NCBI RefSeq assembly: GCF_003855255.1 | Contig: NZ_CP034072.1 | Location: 2,284,330-2,348,329 of the forward strand | Reading direction: 5' to 3' | DNA from: Mycolicibacterium nivoides | Lineage (GTDB): Bacteria; Actinomycetota; Actinomycetes; Mycobacteriales; Mycobacteriaceae | Length of the DNA: 64,000 nucleotides | Translations under genes and position numbers: made by a program | Notes under the pieces: model-generated | Seen by the model: only the letters and a program-made list of their open reading frames with translations | What the model was told of the DNA's origin: nothing | Database searches by the model: none | Shown here: positions 40,345-48,483 of the stretch, piece by piece | Numbering within the stretch: position 1 is the first letter of the stretch | How the letters are laid out: every line of letters begins with the position of its first letter

Positions 40345-41751
40345 GTGACCAAGACATTCGCCGGCGCCCGTCTGCGACGGCTGCGCGACGAGAGGGGCCT
40401 CACGCAGGTCGCGCTGGCGCGTGCCCTGGGACTGTCGACGAGCTACGTCAACCAACTCGAGAACGACCAGCGGCCGATCACGGTCCCGGTGTTGTTGGCC
40501 CTGTCCGACCGCTTCGATCTGCCGACTCAGTACTTCGCCCCCGATGCCGACGCGCGGTTGGTGTCTGACCTGCGCGAAGTCCTGGCCGACGGTGCCACCA
40601 CCGCCCAGATCGAAGAGCTTGTCGCGCGCATGCCCGAGGTCGGCCAGGCCATGGTGAGCATGCATCGCCGCCTGCACGATGCCACCGCGGAACTGGAGGC
40701 CGTGCACGGTCGGGCCAACCTGGACGCGCAGGCGGGTGCGCAGCAACCCATGCCTTTCGAAGAGGTACGCGACTTCTTCTACGACCGCCGCAATTACGTC
40801 GACGCGCTCGACCGCGCCGCCGAGGATCTCTTCGCCCGCCACCGCCTACAGATCGGCGGCCTCGACCGGCAACTGGCCGAGCTGCTGTCCTCGGAGTACG
40901 GCATCTCGGTGATCGTGGACGACGGAGATGTGCTGGGCCCCAGCGTGAAACGCCGGTACCGGCCCGAGGTCGGGACGCTGTACGTGGCGCGGTGGTTGTT
41001 GCCCGGCCAGCGCGCTTTTCAGCTCGCCACCCAGATGGCCTTGTTGGTGCACTCCGAACTGATCAGCACCATCGTTGCCACCGACGACCGATTGAGCTCA
41101 GAGGCAAGGGATGTGGCGCGGATCGGGCTGGCCAACTACTTCGCCGGCGCCCTGCTGCTCCCCTACCGGATGTTCCTGTCCGCCGCCGAGGAGTTGCGGT
41201 ACGACATCGATCAGCTCGCCCGTCGCTTCGAGGTGGGATTCGAGACGATCTGCCATCGCCTGTCCACCCTGCAGCGGCCGGATGCGCGCGGTGTTCCGTT
41301 CATCTTCGTCCGGACCGACAGTGCCGGAAACATATCGAAACGTCAGTCCGCCACTGCTTTTCACTTCTCCCGGGTCGGCGGGAACTGCCCACTGTGGGTG
41401 GTGCACCACGCGTTCTCCCGTCCTGGCGAGTTCCTGACCCAGGTGGCGCAGATGCCGGACGGCCGCAGCTACTTCTGGATCGCGAAGACGTCGGCCGCTG
41501 TCCCGAGCCGGTACCTGGGAACGCCCAAGAGCTTCGCCATCGGCCTCGGCTGCGATCTGAGCCACGCCGACAAGCTGGTGTATTCGGTGGGCATCGATCT
41601 GAACGATCCCGAAGCCACAGTGCCCATCGGAGCGGGTTGCCGGATCTGTGACCGCCCGGCCTGCCCGCAACGCGCCTTCCCGTATGTGGGCAGGCCCGTG
41701 CACGTCGACCCGCAGACCAGCAGCAATCTGCCCTACTCACCGACAGCCTGA
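40345..41751 (+). CDS. prpR: PrpR-type short-chain acyl-CoA regulator (XRE HTH, Fe-S)
   Basis: Activates the methylcitrate genes in response to propionyl-CoA. The 468 residues show an N-terminal XRE helix-turn-helix (RLRRLRDERGLTQVALARAL, GLSTSYVNQLENDQRPI), a central domain related to ImmA/IrrE (FQLATQMALLVHSELISTI), and a C-terminal region with Cys residues in GLGCDLSH and GCRICDRPACPQRAF that in M. tuberculosis PrpR (Rv1129c) hold a 4Fe-4S cluster. GTG start at 40345. Divergent from prpD, as expected for the control gene. The zf-HC2 membrane protein gene follows on the same strand. Confidence 0.93.
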   Translation: MTKTFAGARLRRLRDERGLTQVALARALGLSTSYVNQLENDQRPITVPVLLALSDRFDLPTQYFAPDADARLVSDLREVLADGATTAQIEELVARMPEVGQAMVSMHRRLHDATAELEAVHGRANLDAQAGAQQPMPFEEVRDFFYDRRNYVDALDRAAEDLFARHRLQIGGLDRQLAELLSSEYGISVIVDDGDVLGPSVKRRYRPEVGTLYVARWLLPGQRAFQLATQMALLVHSELISTIVATDDRLSSEARDVARIGLANYFAGALLLPYRMFLSAAEELRYDIDQLARRFEVGFETICHRLSTLQRPDARGVPFIFVRTDSAGNISKRQSATAFHFSRVGGNCPLWVVHHAFSRPGEFLTQVAQMPDGRSYFWIAKTSAAVPSRYLGTPKSFAIGLGCDLSHADKLVYSVGIDLNDPEATVPIGAGCRICDRPACPQRAFPYVGRPVHVDPQTSSNLPYSPTA

Positions 41752-41793
41752 GCAGGTGTGCAATCCACGAGGTCAATGCGGGAGAATGGGCCG

Positions 41794-42501
41794 GTGGACT
41801 GCGTGGTGGCACGAGAGGCGCTTTCGGCACGCCTCGATGGGGAGCGTGAGCCGGTCCCCTCTGCGCGCGTCGACGAGCATCTGCGTGGTTGCCCGGACTG
41901 CGCCACCTGGTACGACAAGGCCGGATCCCTGGCCCTGCAACTGCGCGATCTGGCCAACACCGGATTGATCGGCGCTGTGGGTGGACGCCCGAACCGCAGA
42001 ACCAGTGCGCTGAGCGGACTCTGGCACCGGGTGAGCCCGCACCTGCTGGTCACCGCAATCGTCGTCATCGGGATCGCCCAGGTGGGTTTGGCGATCGCGC
42101 AAGCTGTCGGCATCAATTTCGGGATGGTTGCCGCACATCACGGATCGGCCAGCGGAGCCCACTTGCTGAACGAGTCCACGGCATGGTCGGCGGCGCTGGG
42201 AATCGCGACGATCGCGATGGCCTTCCGCCGTCGGATCGCGCCCGGTCTCGCCTGTGTGCTGGTGATCTACTGCGCATTTCTCGGCTATTACGTCGTGTCC
42301 GACGCGCTGGCGGGACTCGTGACCCCGGTCCGGGTACTGAGTCATGTGCCGGTGGCGTTGGCGGCGATCGTTTCGATCTGGGCGTCGCGCACCAAGCGCC
42401 CGCACGATCCGTCACCCAAGGCGCGTGGTGACGACGACGAATCGGGCCCGGCCGCGCCGGCCAGTCGTCATCTCCGCGCAGCGGATGACCCCGCCGCCTG
42501 A
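41794..42501 (+). CDS. zf-HC2 membrane protein, candidate anti-sigma factor
   Basis: A 235-residue protein from GTG 41794, chosen because GGAG lies 9 nt upstream and the family starts near the first Cys (earlier GTG 41758 and ATG 41776 are in frame). The N-terminus is a zinc anti-sigma (ZAS/zf-HC2) pattern: DCVVAREALSARLDGE, then DEHLRGCPDC (H-x3-C-x2-C). About four TM helices follow (LLVTAIVVIGIAQVGLAI, LACVLVIYCAFLGYYVV among them), and an outside-loop candidate HHGSASGAH could bind metal. M. tuberculosis has, as I recall, a similar protein (Rv0093c) beside its nrp/ctpB region. No sigma gene adjoins it; SigC, 6.7 kb away, is the obvious candidate partner. Confidence 0.75.
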   Translation: MDCVVAREALSARLDGEREPVPSARVDEHLRGCPDCATWYDKAGSLALQLRDLANTGLIGAVGGRPNRRTSALSGLWHRVSPHLLVTAIVVIGIAQVGLAIAQAVGINFGMVAAHHGSASGAHLLNESTAWSAALGIATIAMAFRRRIAPGLACVLVIYCAFLGYYVVSDALAGLVTPVRVLSHVPVALAAIVSIWASRTKRPHDPSPKARGDDDESGPAAPASRHLRAADDPAA

Positions 42502-42505
42502 GCCG

Positions 42506-43138
42506 CTACAACATCACGCCGAACATGATCGCCATGCCGGCCGCCATCATTGCCCGGCACAGCGTTCCGAAATGCGAGAACGGCGGCGTTTCGGCCCGGT
42601 GACGTGCCGCGAAGTAGCGGTGCAGCCACACGGCGGCGGCGATCACGAAACCGATGGTCAACAGCCAGTTGATGGTGGGAATCCAGAGCGGCTGTACCGA
42701 GACGTGTTCCATGGCCATCGCGGTGCCACCGTGCGCGCCCATGTGCATCGCATGCATCTCGTGGCCACCCGCGGCGACCGTTTCTGGCTGGCGCGCAAGC
42801 ACATTGCCGTTCATGGCGGCATACATCCAGGCCATCGCCAACATCATCGCGGCGTGATACCCGTCGACCACCCGTCCTTGAGTCGTCCCGGACCTCAGCA
42901 ATCCGGCCAGGAACCAGACGGCGGCGGCAAGGAAGAAGTACATCGGGCCGAGTGTGGGCAGCTCGGCCCCACGCGGCCAGGCCATGACCATCATCGCGAT
43001 GGCCATCGCCAGGTGGAGCAGCTGGCTCACGGCGGCGCCCGGGCGGCCACGGGAGCCCAGCAGGGCATAGGTGCACTCAACCGCGCTCAGGGCGAACAAC
43101 ACCGTTACCACCCAGCGGAGCGCGAGATCGGCGATCAT
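42506..43138 (-). CDS. DUF5134-type membrane protein with His/Met-rich loop
   Basis: A 210-residue integral membrane protein from ATG 43138 (an open frame reaches 43219 but would run over the promoter). Several hydrophobic segments are seen (LALRWVVTVLFALSAVECTY, LLHLAMAIAMMVMAW, YFFLAAAVWFLAGLL, AAMMLAMAWMYAAM). Between the last ones lies the loop GGHEMHAMHMGAHGGTAMA, rich in His and Met as in copper(I)-binding proteins. The SigC-like promoter 43184-43215 points at it, with the -10 box 46 nt before the ATG. It converges with the zf-HC2 gene (4 nt apart). A copper-handling role is inferred from the loop and the neighbours. Confidence 0.75.
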   Translation of the reverse strand: MIADLALRWVVTVLFALSAVECTYALLGSRGRPGAAVSQLLHLAMAIAMMVMAWPRGAELPTLGPMYFFLAAAVWFLAGLLRSGTTQGRVVDGYHAAMMLAMAWMYAAMNGNVLARQPETVAAGGHEMHAMHMGAHGGTAMAMEHVSVQPLWIPTINWLLTIGFVIAAAVWLHRYFAARHRAETPPFSHFGTLCRAMMAAGMAIMFGVML

Positions 43139-43183
43139 TCGGGGTCCTGTCTTCGAGAGTGTCGGGGTGCGGTCGTCCTCTGT

Positions 43184-43215
43184 CGTTGGTCGCGGATGCG
43201 GGCGCCGAAGTTCCC
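43184..43215 (-). promoter_or_regulatory. SigC-like promoter of the DUF5134-type gene
   Basis: Minus strand: GGGAACT (43215-43209), 16 nt, CGACCAACG (43192-43184). One of six elements in the copper island with the same two boxes and exactly the same spacing. Transcription should start near 43177, about 40 nt before ATG 43138. Confidence 0.7.
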
Positions 43216-43228
43216 GCACCCGTCAGCA

Positions 43229-43247
43229 CTACGACGCATTGTCGTAG
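43229..43247. promoter_or_regulatory. Palindrome CTACGAC-N5-GTCGTAG before ctaG copy 2
   Basis: Perfect 7-bp arms with a 5-bp spacer, ending 6 nt before the ATG of the CtaG/CopD gene. The form recalls BlaI/CopY-type operators (CTAC...GTAG ends), but this is not proven. It overlaps the place where the ribosome or RNA polymerase would sit, so a repressor site is likely. No second copy was seen in the window. Confidence 0.5.
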
Positions 43248-43253
43248 AATCGC

Positions 43254-45257
43254 ATGGCCGCGACGTTTTGTTCGTTTCCGCGGCGGAAGGCCGGTTCGAC
43301 TATGGCGCGTGTGCGCATGTCCACTGCGGCCGGGGTGTGGCGGGGACGCCTGGCACTGCTCGGCATCGCCGCAGGTTGCACTGTGGTGCTGTTCATGAGC
43401 GCCGTGCAACTGGGCCCGCAACGGCTGGCCGCGGCGGGGATCGCCGACCCGGGAACGGCCACCAGCGCAGCTCGGTTGCTCGGACACTGGGCAGGGACCT
43501 TGGCGGGTGCGCTCTGCGTCGGAGCGCTCATCTGGATTGTGACGACCGCGACACCTCGCGACGACGGGCGAATCGACGCGGCATCCTTCTCGGCGCACCT
43601 GCTCGTCGAACGCATCGCCATCGTCTGGGCCTGCTGCGCCACCGCGATGGTGGTGGTCTCGGCGTCCGCCGACGCGGGAATTCCCATCGGCCGGCTTGTC
43701 GCCGGTCCCGGCCTCGGCAGCACCATCGCGGCGTCAGAGGTCGCACGCGGCTGGTGCGTGACAGCGATGTGCGCGCTGGTGTTGGCCGTCGGCGTGCGTT
43801 TCACTCTCCGCTGGATGGGTCATTGTGTGGCACTGCTGCCGGCGTTGATCGGAGTGGTCGCAGTACCGGTGACCGGCAATGCCGGGCAGGGCCCGGACCA
43901 TGACATCGCCACCAGCGCCGTGATCGTCTTCGCAGTGGCGGTCGCGGCTCTGGCCGGAACGAAAATCGCTTCAACCGGACAGCGAGACGTCGTGTTCCGA
44001 CGCCGGGTGCAGGTGGTGCAGCTGACGTGCGGGGCGGTCGCCATCGTCTACGGCGCCGTCCTGGCCACGCTGATGTTGCGCGGATTGCCGATCCTGGGGT
44101 CCGCCTACGGGCGGGCCGTGGTGGTCGCCGGGGTGCTGCTGGTACTGGTGTGGATCGGCGACGGGATGCTACTTCTGACGCGCCGTGCCCCGTCACGGTT
44201 GGTCGACACCGTATCTGCGGGCGCGATGGTCATCGTCACCGCCGCGTTGGCGCTCGCCGCGAACAGCGTTCCGCCCCGGTTCACCGTTCACGAGTTCTCC
44301 ACGTGGGACATCTTTTTGGGCTATCAGCTCGATACACCCCCGAGCCCGGTCACCCTGATCACCGAGTGGCGGTTCGATCCGCTGATCGGAACGGCAGCCA
44401 TCGTGCTCGGGCTGGGCTATCTCGTCGCGGTGGCGCAGCTGCGGCGACGCGGTGACAAGTGGCCGGTCGGACGCACGATCGCCTGGTCCCTGGGTTGCGC
44501 GGCCTTGCTGATCACCACGAGTTCCGGAGTGCGTGCCTACGGATCGGCGATGTTCAGCGTGCACATGGGTGAGCACATGGCACTGAACATGTTCGTCCCC
44601 GTGCTGCTGGTGCTCGGCGCACCCGTCACCCTCGCGCTACGGGTTCTGCCCGCCGCGCCGAAAGGTGAGGCACCGGGGCCTCGCGAATGGTTGGTGTGGT
44701 TCGTACATGCGCCCGTGACCCGGTTCCTGTCGCACCCCGTGACGGCCTTCCTCTTGTTTGTCGGCTCGCTGTACCTCGTCTACTTCACGCCCCTGTTCGA
44801 CACCTTGATCCGGTATCACTGGGGCCACGAGTTCATGAGCGTGCACTTCCTGCTCACCGGCTACCTGTATTACTGGGGCATCATCGGCATCGACCCCGGA
44901 CCGCGGCGACTCCCCTTCCTGGGGCGGCTCGGGCTCCTGTTCGCCGTGATGCCCTTCCACGCCTTCTTCGGTATCGCCACCATGACGATGACGTCATCGC
45001 TGGGTGAGAGCTTCTACCGGTCTGTCAATCTGCCTTGGTTGCAGAGCATTTCGGATGACCAACACCTCGGTGGCGCCATCGCGTGGGGTTCCAGCGAGCT
45101 GCCGGTTGTCATCGTGGTGATCGCGCTGGTGGCCCAGTGGGCACGCCAGGATCGCCGGGCGGGAGCGCGTGAGGACCGCCACAGCGACCGCGGGTACGAC
45201 GACGAACTCGATGCCTACAACGCGATGCTGCACGAACTGTCCCGCACCCGGCGCTGA
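43254..45257 (+). CDS. Cytochrome c oxidase assembly factor CtaG / CopD-domain membrane protein (copy 2, Rv0102-like)
   Basis: A 667-residue polytopic membrane protein, close in length to Rv0102 (661 aa), the gene after nrp in M. tuberculosis. N-terminal half: CopD-like helices; C-terminal half: CtaG domain with FSVHMGEHMALNMFVPVLL, VHFLLTGYLYYWGIIGIDPG and MPFHAFFGIATMTM, whose His and Met residues are candidate copper ligands. It probably passes copper to the aa3 oxidase or across the membrane. It belongs with the chalkophore genes by synteny although it is divergent from the DUF5134-type gene. No SigC-like promoter was found in front; instead a perfect palindrome ends 6 nt before ATG 43254. 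A later start (ATG 43302) is possible. Confidence 0.88.
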   Translation: MAATFCSFPRRKAGSTMARVRMSTAAGVWRGRLALLGIAAGCTVVLFMSAVQLGPQRLAAAGIADPGTATSAARLLGHWAGTLAGALCVGALIWIVTTATPRDDGRIDAASFSAHLLVERIAIVWACCATAMVVVSASADAGIPIGRLVAGPGLGSTIAASEVARGWCVTAMCALVLAVGVRFTLRWMGHCVALLPALIGVVAVPVTGNAGQGPDHDIATSAVIVFAVAVAALAGTKIASTGQRDVVFRRRVQVVQLTCGAVAIVYGAVLATLMLRGLPILGSAYGRAVVVAGVLLVLVWIGDGMLLLTRRAPSRLVDTVSAGAMVIVTAALALAANSVPPRFTVHEFSTWDIFLGYQLDTPPSPVTLITEWRFDPLIGTAAIVLGLGYLVAVAQLRRRGDKWPVGRTIAWSLGCAALLITTSSGVRAYGSAMFSVHMGEHMALNMFVPVLLVLGAPVTLALRVLPAAPKGEAPGPREWLVWFVHAPVTRFLSHPVTAFLLFVGSLYLVYFTPLFDTLIRYHWGHEFMSVHFLLTGYLYYWGIIGIDPGPRRLPFLGRLGLLFAVMPFHAFFGIATMTMTSSLGESFYRSVNLPWLQSISDDQHLGGAIAWGSSELPVVIVVIALVAQWARQDRRAGAREDRHSDRGYDDELDAYNAMLHELSRTRR

Positions 45258-45307
45258 ACCGCGACCCAGGTTGGAACCGATTCGGCCGGACCGAGCGACC
45301 CCGGGAC

Positions 45308-45418
45308 CTAGTCGGCGGCGTCAGAACCGCAGGTGCAGTTGCTCCCGCAGGTGCAGTTTTCGCACGTACAGTTCGGGTTGTCGCACTTCGCCGACTCGAC
45401 TGTTTCATTGCTGGTCAT
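45308..45418 (-). CDS. 36-residue Cys-rich peptide, metallothionein-like
   Basis: ATG 45418 to TAG 45308-45310 encodes 36 residues with seven Cys at 12, 17, 19, 22, 24, 28 and 30, arranged C-x4-C-x-C-x2-C-x-C-x3-C-x-C within CDNPNCTCENCTCGSNCTCG; the rest is polar and acidic. Such CxC-rich small proteins bind Cu(I) or other soft metals through thiolates, as MymT (53 aa, M. tuberculosis) does, but the sequence is not close to MymT. No ribosome site is visible; TAGCCT 7 nt before the ATG could be the -10 box of a leaderless transcript. It lies between ctaG copy 2 and the leader-peptide gene, divergent from the latter. Expression is not proven. Confidence 0.75.
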   Translation of the reverse strand: MTSNETVESAKCDNPNCTCENCTCGSNCTCGSDAAD

Positions 45419-45460
45419 GCATATGAGGCTACGCCCGGTAGGTCTCGATCAGGCCGCAAA

Positions 45461-45492
45461 AGGAACTAATCTCGCTGTGCTCCCGACCAATC
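45461..45492 (+). promoter_or_regulatory. SigC-like promoter reading toward the leader peptide and the 45638 gene
   Basis: Plus strand: AGGAACT (45461-45467), 16 nt, CGACCAATC (45484-45492). The -10 part is identical to that in front of the Rv0097-like gene. Transcription should start near 45499, leaving a leader of about 77 nt before the small ORF. Confidence 0.65.
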
Positions 45493-45575
45493 ACCGGGGC
45501 CATCGAGATCCACACCGCACGACCATCCGTCGATCCCACAGGTCGCCGGTCGGCAGTACCACGAGAGGTAGAAGG

Positions 45576-45641
45576 ATGCACTGCTCCCCCATGGTCAATG
45601 TCAGCCGGTCAAATGCGTTGATGAACGGGGAATCTCGATGA
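45576..45641 (+). CDS. 21-residue leader peptide coupled to the next gene
   Basis: ATG 45576 is preceded by GAGAGG with 7 nt spacing. The peptide starts MHCSPMVNVSRSNALM and ends SR, and its TGA overlaps the ATG of the membrane protein at 45638 (ATGA). Short, no known family, one Cys and one His next to the start. Its place in the mRNA suggests control of translation of the following gene. It was found by context (ribosome site plus overlap), not by similarity. Confidence 0.5.
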   Translation: MHCSPMVNVSRSNALMNGESR

Positions 45642-46123
45642 CTTCGAGCAAGATCACCGACACTGTCGAAACCGAGTTGCGGGCCATCGAGCGCCGGGTC
45701 TTCGAGGATGTGTGGATCAGCACCGCACGGGCCCGCGTGCTGGGAGCACTTGCCGCCGGCTTGGCGGCGACGGCCGTGGCATTGCGCGTGACCGGCGACG
45801 TTTCCGCCGGCGCGACCCGCAACGGGCACTGGATATCCCTGGTGGCGATCGCCCTGTTCACCCTCGCGGCTTCGGTGTCGGCTTTCGCCCTGGTGCGGCG
45901 CCGATTTCGGTGGTGCTGTCTGGCGACGTGCGCATCGGCGCTGGCCACTGTGGACGGCGCGGGCGCGTTTTGGTGGCATCACACCGCACACACCGCCTCC
46001 TGGGTTCCGGCGGCACTGGGCACCCTGTGCGCCGTCGCATTGACCGCCACCTGGCTGGGTGTCTGCCTGGCCCCGCTGAACTCGTCTCAGCCGGACATGC
46101 GCGCCGCCGGCACCGGCGGCTGA
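45638..46123 (+). CDS. Membrane protein of unknown function in the copper island
   Basis: A 161-residue protein with a soluble N-terminus ([18 protein letters not shown]) and about four TM helices ([78 protein letters not shown]). A Cys pair (RWCCLATC) and [11 protein letters not shown] between the third and fourth helices could bind metal. I do not recognise the family. The SigC-like promoter at 45461 and the coupled leader peptide lie upstream. Its 3' end overlaps the 3' end of ctpB on the other strand by 37 nt. Confidence 0.7.
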   Translation: MTSSKITDTVETELRAIERRVFEDVWISTARARVLGALAAGLAATAVALRVTGDVSAGATRNGHWISLVAIALFTLAASVSAFALVRRRFRWCCLATCASALATVDGAGAFWWHHTAHTASWVPAALGTLCAVALTATWLGVCLAPLNSSQPDMRAAGTGG

Positions 46124-48399
46124 GGATCCGAATCCCTGAACGAGTTCGCTTGGACGGTGCCGTAATTGCGCAACCGCAGGCTGTTCGACACGACCAGGAA
46201 AGATGACACCGCCATCGCGGCGCCGGCGATCAACGGGTTCAGCAGACCTGCTGCGGCGATCGGGATCGCCGCGATGTTGTACCCGAAGGCCCAGATCATG
46301 TTGACCCTGATGGTCCGCATCGTCGCGCGGGCCAGGCCCAACGCCTGCGGTACCGAATCGAGGTTGTCCCGGACGAGGATGATGTCGGCCGCGCCGATGG
46401 CTACATCGGTTCCCCGGCCGATGGCCAGGCCCAGGTCGGCACAGGCCAACGCCGGACCGTCGTTGATCCCGTCGCCGACCATGGCCACCACCCGGCCCTG
46501 ATCGCGCAGCTTCTCGATCGCGCCGACCTTGTCCTCGGGCAGTACCTCGGCGACCACGTCGTCGATGCCCACCGCCGCGCCGATCGCAGCGGCGGTGGCG
46601 GCGTTGTCCCCCGTCAGCAGCATGGTCTTCATACCCTCGGCATGAAGGTGAGCAATGGCACCGGCCGCCGACTCCTTGACGGCGTCAGCGACGCTGATGG
46701 CACCGCAGACGGTGTCGCCTGAGGCGACGAATACGACTGTCTGGCCCTGTGACTCGCCCGACCTGCGGGCCGCGGCAAGATTGGCGGGCACCACCCGGTC
46801 CCGGGTCACCCAGGTGGGACGCCCGACGACCACGGCCACACCGTCCACCGAACCGGCCACGCCGTGGCCGGCGAGCGCCTGGAAGTCCTCCACCGCGGCG
46901 AGCTCACGGTCCGCGCAGGCAGTGACGATCGCATGGGCCACAGGATGTTCGGACGCCGACTCGACGGCCGCCGCGTACCCGAGAACCTCGTCCTCGCTCC
47001 ATCCGTCGGCCGCGACGACGGTGATGACCTGAGGTTGTCCGGTGGTCAGCGTCCCGGTCTTGTCGAACACGACCGTGTCGACGGCGCGGATCGCCTCCAA
47101 GGCGCGGTGTCCCTTGAGGAAGATCCCCAGCTGAGCGCCGCGGCCCGATGCCACCATCATCGCGGTCGGGGTCGCCAGCCCCAGCGCGCAGGGGCAGGCG
47201 ATCACCAGGACTGCCAAGGCGGCCGACACCGCCCGGTTGACATCGCCGTCGACCAACAGCCAGCCGATGGCGGTGGCCGCGGCGATCACGAGCACACACG
47301 GCACGAACACCGCGGCGATGCGGTCCGCCAGCCTCTGCGCGTCGGCTTTCTGCGCCTGCGCCTGCTCCACCAGGCGGACCATCCCGGCGAACCGGGTGTC
47401 CGGTCCCACGGCGGCGGCCTCGACGATCAGGCGGCCGTCGAGGACCACGGTGCCACCCACGACGCTCGAACCTTCGTGTGTCTGCACCGGTTTCGACTCG
47501 CCGGTCATCGCGCTGACGTCGACCGCGGCCGCCCCGCTCACCACAAGACCGTCCGCGGCGATGGCCTCACCGGGACGAACGACGAAGCGCTGGCCTTCTT
47601 TGAGCTCGTCTGCGGGCAGCACGAGTTCGCCGCCGTCGGCAAGCAGCACCGTCACCGACTTGGCGCCGAGCGCCGCGAGTGCCCGCAGGGCTCCCCCCGC
47701 GCGGGAGCGGGCCCGGGCCTCGAAGTAGCGGCCGGCGAGCACGAAAACCGTTACCCCCGCTGCGACCTCGAGGTAGATGGCGTCGCTACCGAGCAGCGCC
47801 TGCCATATGCCCGCGGCGTGGTAGGTCTGGTGGTCGAAGAAGATCGTGTACATCGACCACACGGTGGCGGCGGTGACACCGATGGAGATCAAGGTCTCCA
47901 TCGTCGAGGTGCCGTGCCGGGCGTTGCGAAGCGCACTCCGGTGGAACGGCCACGCGGCCCACGTGACGATCGGTGCCGCCAACGCCGTGAGCACCCACTG
48001 CCACCCGGTGAATCTGGTGTCGGGCACCACGGCAAACATCACCGACAGATCCGCCAGCGGGATGAACAGCACGGCGGCTATCGCCAGGCGCCGGAGCAGG
48101 CTGCGGGCATGATCGGCATCGGGGTCGACGTCGGCTGTGGAACGCTCGACGCGGGGCGCGGCCTGATAGCCGGCCTTCTCGATGACCGCGCACAGCTGCT
48201 CGACGCCGATGTCCGCGGTGGCTTCGACAGTGGCGACGCGTGTGGCGAAGTTCACTGACGCGCGCACGCCGTCGACCTTGTTGAGTTTGTTCTCCACACG
48301 GGCAGCGCAGGCCCCGCACGACATTCCCGTGACGTCCAGCGCAATGCGCTGGGCCACCTCTTTGTCGGGGACAGTTGCTGTTGTCACCACCACTCCCAT
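46087..48399 (-). CDS. ctpB: Copper-transporting P1B-type ATPase, CtpB/CtpA-like
   Basis: Pumps Cu(I) across the membrane using ATP. From ATG 48399 it has 770 residues (CtpB about 750). Order: HMA domain with [15 protein letters not shown] (Cys 28 and 31), TM helices, actuator ([10 protein letters not shown]), the metal-site helix [12 protein letters not shown] near residue 400, phosphorylation site [10 protein letters not shown] near 445, SEHPVAHAI, and [16 protein letters not shown] near 640. The CPC motif with a GMSCGAC HMA domain marks Cu+/Ag+ pumps of the CopA group. M. tuberculosis ctpB is Rv0103c, next to the nrp cluster. The SigC-like promoter 48438-48468 lies about 40 nt before the start; sigC is divergent. 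Frame continues upstream but enters sigC. Confidence 0.92.
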   Translation of the reverse strand: MGVVVTTATVPDKEVAQRIALDVTGMSCGACAARVENKLNKVDGVRASVNFATRVATVEATADIGVEQLCAVIEKAGYQAAPRVERSTADVDPDADHARSLLRRLAIAAVLFIPLADLSVMFAVVPDTRFTGWQWVLTALAAPIVTWAAWPFHRSALRNARHGTSTMETLISIGVTAATVWSMYTIFFDHQTYHAAGIWQALLGSDAIYLEVAAGVTVFVLAGRYFEARARSRAGGALRALAALGAKSVTVLLADGGELVLPADELKEGQRFVVRPGEAIAADGLVVSGAAAVDVSAMTGESKPVQTHEGSSVVGGTVVLDGRLIVEAAAVGPDTRFAGMVRLVEQAQAQKADAQRLADRIAAVFVPCVLVIAAATAIGWLLVDGDVNRAVSAALAVLVIACPCALGLATPTAMMVASGRGAQLGIFLKGHRALEAIRAVDTVVFDKTGTLTTGQPQVITVVAADGWSEDEVLGYAAAVESASEHPVAHAIVTACADRELAAVEDFQALAGHGVAGSVDGVAVVVGRPTWVTRDRVVPANLAAARRSGESQGQTVVFVASGDTVCGAISVADAVKESAAGAIAHLHAEGMKTMLLTGDNAATAAAIGAAVGIDDVVAEVLPEDKVGAIEKLRDQGRVVAMVGDGINDGPALACADLGLAIGRGTDVAIGAADIILVRDNLDSVPQALGLARATMRTIRVNMIWAFGYNIAAIPIAAAGLLNPLIAGAAMAVSSFLVVSNSLRLRNYGTVQANSFRDSDPQPPVPAARMSG

Positions 48400-48437
48400 T
48401 GCTCGCTCACCACACCGGTGGCATACGTCACCGATTA

Positions 48438-48468
48438 GATAGTCGCTTGGGCCCGATGCCGAGTTCCC
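48438..48468 (-). promoter_or_regulatory. SigC-like promoter of ctpB
   Basis: Minus strand: GGGAACT (48468-48462), 16 nt, CGACTATC (48445-48438). Transcription should start near 48431, about 30 nt before ATG 48399. It lies in the sigC-ctpB divergent region. Confidence 0.72.
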
Positions 48469-48483
48469 GGGCGTCATCGAATA

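Noticed and set aside
45258..45307. Possible terminator between ctaG copy 2 and the Cys-rich peptide
   Set aside because: No inverted repeat with a stem of 6 bp or more was found by eye.
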